Below, piece by piece: positions 6,673-12,231 of a stretch of DNA of 12,231 nt (position 1 is its first letter; each line of letters begins with the position of its first letter). This DNA is from Spirochaetaceae bacterium (GTDB taxonomy: Bacteria > Spirochaetota > Spirochaetia > Treponematales > Breznakiellaceae). Under the pieces are notes generated by a model. It had not been told where the DNA came from. It searched no databases and saw only the letters and a program-made list of their open reading frames with translations. The position numbers and the translations under genes are program-made. The stretch lies in assembly GCA_031267955.1 (NCBI GenBank), contig JAIRYB010000045.1, positions 1 through 12,231 on the forward strand, given 5' to 3'.

Positions 6673-6904
6673 ACCGGCCCCGGAAGCGCGCGGTAAAACG
6701 GATCGCCGGAGGGCGGAATACGGGTCCGTGCTGCTGGACGCGCTGCTCTGTTTATTCATCAGCGGGATAATTTTTGGCATCGTTGTGAATTCGCAGGATG
6801 TACGGAGGCGCGCTCTAACGGAACTGACGGAACATACCGGCCGTCTGATCGAAGAGCGGAACCGTATCGACAGTGAAAGGACGGGTATCAATGAAAAACA
6901 GTAA
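6644..6904 (+). CDS. Short minor pseudopilin (GspI/GspH position)
   Basis: The product is only 86 residues. Residues 1-27 form a polar, basic leader ending RRRAEYG. Cleavage after G27 would leave S-V-L-L-D, followed by the hydrophobic helix ALLCLFISGIIFGIVV, then a charged helical tail (RRRALTELTEHTGRLIEERN). This is the N-terminal architecture of a minor pseudopilin, and the position between gspG and a gspJ-like gene suits gspI. Two things are odd. The conserved Glu at +5 is replaced by Asp (D32). The globular C-terminal domain of normal GspI or GspH (about 120-170 residues in total) is absent, leaving mostly helix. The gene overlaps gspG by 29 nt and the next gene by 14 nt, and it has a strong SD. 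It is probably a genuine reduced GspI/H. A decayed gene is possible but less likely given the tight packing. Confidence 0.75.
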   Translation: MTRISVHGNEPAPEARGKTDRRRAEYGSVLLDALLCLFISGIIFGIVVNSQDVRRRALTELTEHTGRLIEERNRIDSERTGINEKQ

Positions 6905-7475
6905 TATTATTTTGCGCGGCAAAATGCCGGCGGCATCAGCTTTGGACGACAGGGGCTTTACGCTCGCGGAGACACTCCCGGCAATCGCCGTAGTCACCCT
7001 GCTCCTTTCCGTACTTCTCTTTCTCCTGTCCGGCACCGGCATAAACGCCGTCCGGTCAAAGGAAACGCTGTTTTTCCTGCGGGACTTTCTTGAGTTTGAC
7101 AAGACGATCCGCGAAAAAGCGGGAGAAATTATCATCCCCTATTGGGAAATAGCGGGAAGCGCCTCTGTTTTTCCCGGAGAAGCCGCGGAGCTTCCCGGCG
7201 CGGTTCTGGAAATACCCTATTACGGCGGCGCAAGGGAGGGGATTCTGCGCCTTTCAATTGACAATGAAAGCCGCCTGAGCCTGGAAAGCGGCGGCGGGGA
7301 GGGACGGGAATACTACCGCGGCCCCAGATCCCTGCTTGTCAGAAATATCGGGCTTGTCCGAAACGGAGAGGGCCGTCCCCTGGCGCTGAAACTTGATTTT
7401 GAATACCAAAACAGATCGTTTTATACCCTGGCGCCTTTCGCCTCGTTTCCGGTAAAGCGGGGCCTCTATGGATAG
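6891..7475 (+). CDS. gspJ: Minor pseudopilin, GspJ-like
   Basis: The product is 194 residues. The class III leader ends DDRG, and cleavage after G22 leaves F-T-L-A-E with Glu at +5 (E27). The helix TLPAIAVVTLLLSVLLFLL follows, then a long beta-rich periplasmic part. That part includes LFFLRDFLEFDKTIREKAGE, the typical amphipathic stretch of GspJ, and a late LALKLDFEYQNRSFYTLA strand pair. Length and position before gspK suit GspJ, which joins GspI and GspK at the pseudopilus tip. Prepilin-type identity is clear. Assignment as J rather than H rests on size, order and general look. I chose the ATG at 6891 with AAAGGA upstream. An in-frame GTG at 6873 is an alternative. It overlaps the short pseudopilin by 14 nt and gspK by 8 nt. 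Confidence 0.8.
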   Translation: MKNSNIILRGKMPAASALDDRGFTLAETLPAIAVVTLLLSVLLFLLSGTGINAVRSKETLFFLRDFLEFDKTIREKAGEIIIPYWEIAGSASVFPGEAAELPGAVLEIPYYGGAREGILRLSIDNESRLSLESGGGEGREYYRGPRSLLVRNIGLVRNGEGRPLALKLDFEYQNRSFYTLAPFASFPVKRGLYG

Positions 7476-8571
7476 CTTTGCCGCGCGTTTAATACATTCG
7501 GCGTCCCGGACAGGGCTTCTGCCCTCAAAAAGCGACGCCGGATACGCGTCAACCTACTTCCTTTTTATGCTTATCCTCCTGTCTTCCCTTGTCCTGGGAA
7601 TCGGGTTTTACCTTCAGTCAGGGTTTCAGGCCCTGCTCCGTTTCCATCACGACAACAGTATTTCTATCGAGTTAAACAAAATTACCGCCGAAGTGATCGA
7701 TTCCATACGGCACGATCCCAGCCCCGGCATTCAGTGTTTTACCGATCAGATCTGGGCCTGGCAGGGAAAGGTCCGGGATGATTACACGGTAAACATCAGC
7801 CCTGTTTCGGACCGGCTCAACCTCAACTTTTCAAGGAAGAACATCTTTGACAAAACTTCATTGTCCCTGCTTTTCATGCCCGGAAAAACTTCTTCCGATC
7901 TCCAGCAGTACCGGGAAGATTACGGGTTTTTCCTTTCGCCCTCGGCCTATGAAGGGTTATTCCTCCCGGCAAATCTTGAACGGTACTTTTCCTGCTACGG
8001 GTGGGCGAACATAAACCTGATAGACGAATTCTCCGCGCGCAGCCTTGCCCGCTCCCTTACCGGTTCGAACGATACTGCGGAAAGACTGCGGGGTACAGTA
8101 GAAACCCTGCTCCTCAGCCGCAGGGCCGCTTCTCCGGGAGATTTACGCGCTCTTTTCGGGATAAACTACGGCGAACTTTTCCCCTTTATTAACGCCGAAC
8201 CCCTGATGAACATTAACCATATCGATCCCGATCTTTTGCGGGAACTTCTGGCCTACCCCGATTACGGCATCGGATCGCCCGATGCGCGGCTTTCGGATAT
8301 CCTTGCCCGGCGCGAGGCGGAAGGGATAGCCCGCGCCGATATACCCCTGATTCTGGGGGTTGCTCCCGGCAATCCGCTTTTGCATTACCTGGGGTCCGTG
8401 ACGTGGTTCTGGGAAATAAGCGTCGGCAACGGGCGAAAAACACTCAGGACCGTAGTCTGCGGCCTTCCCCCGGAATCTTATTCCGGTTTTTCCGAAACAC
8501 AGGCGGACGGCGCGCTCCCCGCAGGAACCGTTGAAATTGAATATCAGATCATTGAACAGGGGTACTTATGA
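7468..8571 (+). CDS. gspK: Minor pseudopilin GspK (tip protein)
   Basis: The product is 367 residues, in the usual GspK range and far larger than other pseudopilins. The leader ends KSDAG. Cleavage after G25 leaves Y-A-S-T-Y, with no Glu at +5, as is typical for GspK, which caps the tip and has no subunit above it. The helix FLFMLILLSSLVLGIGFYL follows. Two helical SAM-like repeats are marked by Asn-Ile-Asn motifs at 181-183 (ANINLIDEFSARSL) and 248-250 (MNINHIDPDLLRELL), matching the NxNTA-type signature of the family. The C-terminal beta part includes VTWFWEISVGNGRKTLRTVV. The gene starts with an 8-nt overlap with gspJ and ends with an ATGA overlap with gspL. Identification is secure from architecture and context. 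Confidence 0.9.
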   Translation: MDSFAARLIHSASRTGLLPSKSDAGYASTYFLFMLILLSSLVLGIGFYLQSGFQALLRFHHDNSISIELNKITAEVIDSIRHDPSPGIQCFTDQIWAWQGKVRDDYTVNISPVSDRLNLNFSRKNIFDKTSLSLLFMPGKTSSDLQQYREDYGFFLSPSAYEGLFLPANLERYFSCYGWANINLIDEFSARSLARSLTGSNDTAERLRGTVETLLLSRRAASPGDLRALFGINYGELFPFINAEPLMNINHIDPDLLRELLAYPDYGIGSPDARLSDILARREAEGIARADIPLILGVAPGNPLLHYLGSVTWFWEISVGNGRKTLRTVVCGLPPESYSGFSETQADGALPAGTVEIEYQIIEQGYL

Positions 8572-9719
8572 CGCTGCCTGTAAACAACGCCGTGCCGCCG
8601 GGCAGGACGGATTCCGCAGTAATGCCGGGGAATAGGCCCGCGGTTTTACTTTCCCCGCTGGAAGTGCAGACAGATATTCTGCGCCTTCCCCCGCTGCCCC
8701 GGAAACAGCGCGAAAAGGCGGTACGCCGGGAACTCAGGTCCCTCTATCCGGGAAACGCGGAGACTGCCTGCGTGGAATTTTTCCCGCTTCCCCGGAACCG
8801 GAAAGACCCGGCGGGCCGGATGCGGCCCCTGGCGGTTTTTACCGCCGAGCCTGAAACCGGCCTGCGTTACCGGGAAAAACAGGGGCCTGTTATTCCCGGC
8901 CTGGCCTTCCTCCTTGCCGGCGGCAGATACGCGGGAAAAGACAGCGATCTGGCGCTGCTCCTTACGCCGGAGTGGATCGAAGCCGCCTCTTTTACGGGCG
9001 GAGAAGTCGCGGATTATTCGGCGGCCGGAAGAAAAAGCTCCGGCCCTCCCCCTGAATTTCTCGAAGGCCTCCGCCCCAAAACAGAAACGGAACAGCAACA
9101 GGTAACAATAATTTTAAAGGACACGGATGAAACCGATGATTATGTCCAAAGCCTCAAACGTCGTTTTACGGATCACAGGATAATCGGCATAGGCGATCTG
9201 CGCGATAAGATCAATATCCGCAAATACGCGGTTTTCCGCCGGAAAAAAACAAAAGCCCCTTTGCTGACTAAAAAGGCCGCCGCGTTTCTCCTGGCCCTTT
9301 ACGGGATCTTCCTTTTCATATCACTGGAGCTTGTAGCGGCAAAAGCGGAAAACAGCGCTGCTTTGCTCAAACAGCGTTATGACGAACGGAAAGCCCGCCA
9401 TGATGAAAGCGAAAGGCTGCTTGCGGAAATCGAGGCCCTTGAGAATCCCGGCCCGGCCTCTGGGCAGGACAAGGCCGGGTTTCCGGATCCGTACACTGTT
9501 ATCGCGGAAATTAACCGGCGCGTCCGGGGGGCGCATTTTCATTCGATCATCATCCAGGGGGAAAGATTCAGCTTTGAAGCCGAAGCCCCGGACGCGCTCG
9601 GCCTGCTTCGGGAACTGGAACGATCCCCTTATTTTGCCGGTATTGTCCTTCACCAGACCGCGCCCCTGTCGGCGGACAGCGAACTATTTTCCATATCGGG
9701 GAGCATACAACATGAATAA
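8568..9719 (+). CDS. gspL: T2SS inner-membrane protein GspL-like
   Basis: This bitopic protein should anchor GspE to the inner membrane and pair with GspM. The product is 383 residues. Residues 1-230 are a cytoplasmic region of actin-like (PilM/GspL) size, ending in a basic RKYAVFRRKKTKAP segment. A single membrane helix covers about 237-258 (AAAFLLALYGIFLFISLELV). A charged predicted coiled coil follows (about 259-290, with KQRYDERKARHDESERLLAEIEAL). The last roughly 80 residues look like the ferredoxin-like periplasmic domain (FDPYTVIAEINRR-type start written here as FPDPYTVIAEINRR, then IIIQGERFSFEAEAP). The sequence is poorly conserved, and I call it from architecture and position after gspK. 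It overlaps gspK by 4 nt and gspM by 8 nt. A PilM-PilN fusion description would be equivalent. Confidence 0.82.
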   Translation: MTLPVNNAVPPGRTDSAVMPGNRPAVLLSPLEVQTDILRLPPLPRKQREKAVRRELRSLYPGNAETACVEFFPLPRNRKDPAGRMRPLAVFTAEPETGLRYREKQGPVIPGLAFLLAGGRYAGKDSDLALLLTPEWIEAASFTGGEVADYSAAGRKSSGPPPEFLEGLRPKTETEQQQVTIILKDTDETDDYVQSLKRRFTDHRIIGIGDLRDKINIRKYAVFRRKKTKAPLLTKKAAAFLLALYGIFLFISLELVAAKAENSAALLKQRYDERKARHDESERLLAEIEALENPGPASGQDKAGFPDPYTVIAEINRRVRGAHFHSIIIQGERFSFEAEAPDALGLLRELERSPYFAGIVLHQTAPLSADSELFSISGSIQHE

Positions 9720-10251
9720 CGCGGTAAATTTCCGGAAAACAGTAAAAGTGTTTTTAACCGGCATACTTTCCCTTCTCTCCCTCTGGTTTCTCGCGGCCCG
9801 GGGATTGAAACTGCAAAGAGCGCTGGCCTCCTCCCTGGCGTACCAGGACCGCATCGCCGCCCTGGAACCCGCCGATCCGGCCCGCCGGGCGGAACTTGCC
9901 GCGTATCTTGCCTCGATACGGGAATACTCCCCCGCGCCTCAGCCCCCGGACTCCCCGGAGTCCGGCGGTTCCGGAGAATCCCCTGAATCTACGGAAGGCG
10001 GGCCGGAAATAGGGATAGCGGCGCTCCGGGAATTGCTGAGGGCGGCGGGCATCAGGGGGGAACGGCTGCGCCTGGACGGCAAAGAAGGGAATGAATCCGC
10101 GGAGCTTACACTGCGCTGCGAAACAGTTAATTTTTTCGGATTCCTTTCAAAACTGTCCGGGCGGGGACGCTGCCCGGTAAATTATCTCAGCGTCCGCCCT
10201 GTCCCCGGTTCCCCCTATTCCGACATTGTCATGAGGTTCAGGTATGAGTAG
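9712..10251 (+). CDS. gspM: T2SS inner-membrane protein GspM-like
   Basis: This is a small bitopic partner of GspL in the inner-membrane platform. The product is 179 residues: a short cytoplasmic N-terminus, one membrane helix at about 11-29 (VKVFLTGILSLLSLWFLAA), a helical segment to about 72, a Pro/Ser/Glu/Gly-rich linker (about 73-98), and a C-terminal domain (98-179) with the alpha-beta pattern of the GspM/PilO ferredoxin-like fold. The start at 9712 has GGGGAG upstream and overlaps gspL by 8 nt (ATGAATAA). The frame is open further upstream, but that part is the gspL shadow. It overlaps the next gene by 8 nt (ATGAGTAG). Sequence identity to known GspM cannot be claimed. The call rests on size, topology and place in the operon. 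Confidence 0.78.
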   Translation: MNNAVNFRKTVKVFLTGILSLLSLWFLAARGLKLQRALASSLAYQDRIAALEPADPARRAELAAYLASIREYSPAPQPPDSPESGGSGESPESTEGGPEIGIAALRELLRAAGIRGERLRLDGKEGNESAELTLRCETVNFFGFLSKLSGRGRCPVNYLSVRPVPGSPYSDIVMRFRYE

Positions 10252-10843
10252 TATTTCAATTAAGCAAACAAAAATTCACTTATTCAAAATTATCCGCCTT
10301 ATTCCCCCGGCGCTGCCCGCGTTTATCGCGCTTTTGTTTGCCGCCCGCTGGCAGCCTTTTTCCGATGCCGCCTTATTCCCCGGCGCGGCTTTTCAGAATG
10401 AAACTACAGCCGGCCTTTCCGATATCCGGAAAGACGCCGGGTACGGGGAAATTCCTAAAATAAAAAACGTTTCTGAATGGCCGCGCCCGGATTTACCGGC
10501 TAAAACCGCGCCGCCCGGGGAGATAGCCGGGGCTTTTTACCGCGCGGCCCGGGAAAACGCGGAAAGCGCCCGCAAGCCCGGCCCTTCCCGGAACAGGCCC
10601 GCACCGGGCGAAAACACCGGGCCGCCCGAACCGGAACCAGCGAGCGGGCCGGAAAACGATCCCGGCGAACAGGGCGGCGCGGAAGGATGGCGGCTGCTGG
10701 GCTTTATCCGGGACACCGGGGGCGTTGAGCGCCGGTATTTTAAGGAAGATGAAAGCGGAAGAATCGTCGTGCTTACCGGCACGCAGGAATTTTATCCGGC
10801 CAATGCGGGCACGGCGGGCAGGGAAGGAGCGTCAACACCATGA
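10244..10843 (+). CDS. gspC: GspC/PilP-like inner-membrane protein
   Basis: The product is 199 residues. It has a short basic N-terminus, one membrane helix at about 16-34 (LFKIIRLIPPALPAFIALLF region), a long disordered stretch rich in Pro, Gly, Glu and Ala (about 85-146), and a compact beta module at about 147-185 with WRLLGFIRDTGG...GRIVVLTGT. That module resembles the HR domain of GspC and the core of PilP (a W.L.G.. strand, then a ....V..G strand), which binds the N0 domain of the secretin. No PDZ or coiled-coil domain follows, so it would be a minimal GspC. It is encoded near the end of the operon, whereas gspC is normally first. It has an 8-nt overlap with gspM and a 4-nt overlap with the lipoprotein gene. 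The function is inferred from topology, the small beta module and the absence of another candidate. Confidence 0.62.
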   Translation: MSSISIKQTKIHLFKIIRLIPPALPAFIALLFAARWQPFSDAALFPGAAFQNETTAGLSDIRKDAGYGEIPKIKNVSEWPRPDLPAKTAPPGEIAGAFYRAARENAESARKPGPSRNRPAPGENTGPPEPEPASGPENDPGEQGGAEGWRLLGFIRDTGGVERRYFKEDESGRIVVLTGTQEFYPANAGTAGREGASTP

Positions 10844-11613
10844 AAAAGTATCGCTGTTTTTTAATTATCGGTATAGTTGTATTACTGTGTTCATGCGCCT
10901 CGTCGCCAAAAACAAAGCACAAGTCCCAGGCGCTTTACGGCATGATCTACGACAGGGATAACCGTCCGGTGTCCAGCGTCCATATTTATGTAAACGGGAA
11001 ATACCAGGCTTCAAGCGATATCCAGGGCCACTTTGTCATAAGCCCGATAAAACCCAAAGCCCAGTACGCAATCAGGGCGGTAAAACCCGGATGGGAAGAA
11101 ATTGAAACAGCCGTCTCGTTCATGGACCCTTCCCACGTACTCTATCTGCACATATTCTCGGGGGATCAGCTCCTGGCGGAAGCGGAGGCGGCCATTGGAA
11201 ACAAAGACTGGGACAGCGCGCAGAGCTTCCTGTCACGGGCGTCGGCGGCCGGCGCGGAAACGCTGCCCGCCGAATACCTCCGGGCAATCCTCGCCCGCAG
11301 CCGGGGGCAGTACGGCGAGGCCCGTTCGATCCTGGAAAAACTTGCTGAAACCGGAAAGAATATCCCGTACCTGTGGCTTTTCCTCGCGGATCTATGCCAG
11401 TACCACCTGGACAGCCAGGAAGAAGCCCGTGAATACCTGGCAAATTTTCTCGCCCTGCGCCATGACGCGGACGTGGAACAGCGGCTGGCAAAACTGCGCG
11501 AACAGGCAGCTGCGGATAAGCGCGGGACAGAATCCGGCGCGCCTGAACACGAAAATACCGGGGAAAACGCCGCTCAAAGCGCCGGAAAGGAGGCCGCCGG
11601 AAGCGCCGGCTAA
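10840..11613 (+). CDS. Lipoprotein with beta-sandwich and TPR-like helices
   Basis: The product is 257 residues. The N-terminus MKKYRCFLIIGIVVLLCSC is a lipoprotein signal with C19 as the probable lipidated residue. The lipobox L-C-S-C is relaxed, as is common in spirochaetes. Residues about 31-90 look like a carboxypeptidase-regulatory or PEGA-type beta-sandwich (LYGMIYDRDNRPVSSVHIYV, then DIQGHFVISPIKP). Residues about 108-215 are Ala-rich paired helices in a TPR pattern (LLAEAEAAIGNKDWDSAQSF, EYLRAILARSRGQYGEARSI, LWLFLADLCQYHLDSQEEA). The tail from about 222 is low-complexity and charged. The start overlaps the gspC-like gene as ATGA with AAGGAG upstream, so it belongs to the same transcript. 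TPR lipoproteins serve as secretin pilotins in type IV pili (PilF/PilW), so a pilotin or pore-assembly role is plausible but inferred. Confidence 0.8.
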   Translation: MKKYRCFLIIGIVVLLCSCASSPKTKHKSQALYGMIYDRDNRPVSSVHIYVNGKYQASSDIQGHFVISPIKPKAQYAIRAVKPGWEEIETAVSFMDPSHVLYLHIFSGDQLLAEAEAAIGNKDWDSAQSFLSRASAAGAETLPAEYLRAILARSRGQYGEARSILEKLAETGKNIPYLWLFLADLCQYHLDSQEEAREYLANFLALRHDADVEQRLAKLREQAAADKRGTESGAPEHENTGENAAQSAGKEAAGSAG

Positions 11614-11627
11614 GGCCGGGGGCTTTT
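11601..11627 (+). terminator. Weak intrinsic terminator overlapping the operon's last stop
   Basis: CCGGC (11606-11610) pairs with GCCGG (11615-11619) around a TAAG loop that contains the stop codon. AAGC (11601-11604) can extend the stem with GCTT (11622-11625) across a small internal loop. Only a short T run follows (TTTT, partly in the stem), so termination may be inefficient. It lies between two convergent genes. Confidence 0.45.
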
Positions 11628-12118
11628 CAGGCAATAGCCGGCTTGGCCAGATGCCGGATTATTGTCGAGGCGTTCTGATCGGCTTCGATGACAAGCGTAT
11701 CCCCGGATTGGCCCTCTCCCCCGGGCTCGCCCTGCTCCGTAGCGCCGTCGGGGCGGTACCGAATCAGAACGCGCGGAAGAGAGGGGTTGAGGAACCGCTT
11801 CCACCATGATTTCTCGACCCTGAGATCCACCCCCAGAATCCGCTCATGGGGAATAAAGAGCGTCTTTTCCTTGGGGGCATTCCCGCCGAAACTGACACGG
11901 GAAAGGGCCTGAATCCACCCTTCATGGGGAAAATGGTGGAAACGGAAGCCCCCCGTAGTAGCGATAAGCAGGCCCCAAAGGGTATCCTGAAATTCAGCCC
12001 AGCCCGAGATATAACGGCCCAAACCATACGCCTGGACCGTTTCCCCGTACCGGGCGCCGTATTCCCGCCAAAACTCTGCCGGGTCCTGGGATTTGTCGCG
12101 ATTGCCAATTCCAAACAT
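11627..12118 (-). CDS. Conserved-looking hypothetical protein, possible PH-like fold
   Basis: From the ATG at 12118 the product is 163 residues and soluble, with no signal peptide or membrane helix. The N-terminus is helical and charged (MFGIGNRDKSQDPAEFWREY). The middle has a run of short strands: WGLLIATTGGFRFHHFP, then KTLFIPHERILGVDLRVEKS, then PRVLIRYRPDG and DTLVIEAD. Strand-turn patterns of the form 'G.L..T..gf.F' followed by 'ip...I..v.' occur in bacterial PH-like domains, so that fold is my best guess, not a recognition. A Gly/Glu-rich loop (EQGEPGGEGQSG) separates the last strands. The frame continues upstream to a TTG at 12157, but that part overlaps the likely promoter. The gene is convergent with the T2SS operon, with only about 13 bases between the stops, and I see no functional link. 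Confidence 0.72.
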   Translation of the reverse strand: MFGIGNRDKSQDPAEFWREYGARYGETVQAYGLGRYISGWAEFQDTLWGLLIATTGGFRFHHFPHEGWIQALSRVSFGGNAPKEKTLFIPHERILGVDLRVEKSWWKRFLNPSLPRVLIRYRPDGATEQGEPGGEGQSGDTLVIEADQNASTIIRHLAKPAIA

Positions 12119-12126
12119 GATTACCA

Positions 12127-12157
12127 AGTATACACTACTTTTTCCGTTTCGTCTCAA
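12127..12157 (-). promoter_or_regulatory. Putative promoter of the right minus-strand gene
   Basis: On the minus strand TTGAGA (12157-12152) and TATACT (12132-12127) form a sigma70-like pair with a 19-base spacer, slightly long. Only eight bases separate the -10 box from the ATG at 12118, so the transcript would begin at or within a base or two of the start codon. No SD is present upstream of that ATG. Confidence 0.4.
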
Positions 12158-12231
12158 GGATTTCCCGCTCAGCGCGTTATTTTAAGGGGGGCCTGTTACC
12201 AAAAGGGCGGCCGCGGGATACCGCAGGCCTT

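Noticed and set aside
6873..6890. GTG start for gspJ, six codons upstream
   Set aside because: The ATG at 6891 has AAAGGA at a workable distance and gives a leader of normal composition. The GTG has no SD.
11102..11809. Plus-strand frame overlapping the lipoprotein end and the convergent gene
   Set aside because: It is a shadow rich in Arg, Pro and Trp. The lipoprotein frame has a signal peptide and a TPR pattern, and the minus-strand frame has a strand pattern.
12158..12231. End of a further minus-strand gene upstream of the PH-like protein
   Set aside because: All three minus frames stay open from the edge for only 12-18 codons before a stop. This is too short to support any call.

Overview
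The window carries one compact gene cluster for a type II secretion system (T2SS). It is flanked by two minus-strand genes that look unrelated. The DNA is GC-rich and densely coding. The organism is most likely a diderm bacterium, because a secretin needs an outer membrane. I lean towards a spirochaete of the Treponema/termite-gut type, on the relaxed lipobox of the lipoprotein and the general look of the flanking proteins. That lineage call is inference and only moderately secure.

Layout. Bases 1-384 (minus) hold the N-terminal part of a multi-pass membrane protein that runs off the left edge. Bases 385-682 are non-coding between divergent genes and end in a small 15-bp tandem repeat. Bases 683-1135 encode a short prepilin peptidase made of the catalytic half only. 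Bases 1136-1391 hold an AT-rich stretch followed by four successive predicted hairpins, ending at a strong Shine-Dalgarno (SD) site. From 1392 to 11613 ten tightly packed plus-strand T2SS genes are followed by a lipoprotein gene: gspD secretin, gspE ATPase, gspF platform, gspG major pseudopilin, a very short minor pseudopilin, a gspJ-like pseudopilin, gspK, gspL, gspM, a gspC-like inner-membrane protein, and a lipoprotein with a beta-sandwich and TPR-like helices. Most junctions overlap by 4-29 nt or are separated by 2 nt, so the genes are probably co-transcribed and translationally coupled. A weak intrinsic terminator overlaps the last stop codon. Bases 11627-12118 (minus) encode a convergent hypothetical protein with a possible PH-like fold.

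How the parts work together (family knowledge). The peptidase trims the class III leaders of GspG and the minor pseudopilins. GspE hydrolyses ATP on the GspF/L/M platform to push pseudopilins up. GspK, GspJ and the short pseudopilin would cap the pseudopilus. The GspC-like protein would link the platform to the GspD outer-membrane pore. The TPR lipoprotein is a candidate pilotin or assembly factor.

This is a known class of machine, not a new one, but it is divergent. The secretin seems to have three tandem STN-like and three NolW-like periplasmic modules. The gspC-like gene is last rather than first. gspH and gspN are not seen. One pseudopilin is only 86 residues and has Asp in place of the key Glu+5. 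The prepilin peptidase lacks the methyltransferase half. I see no mobile element, CRISPR array, tRNA or rRNA.
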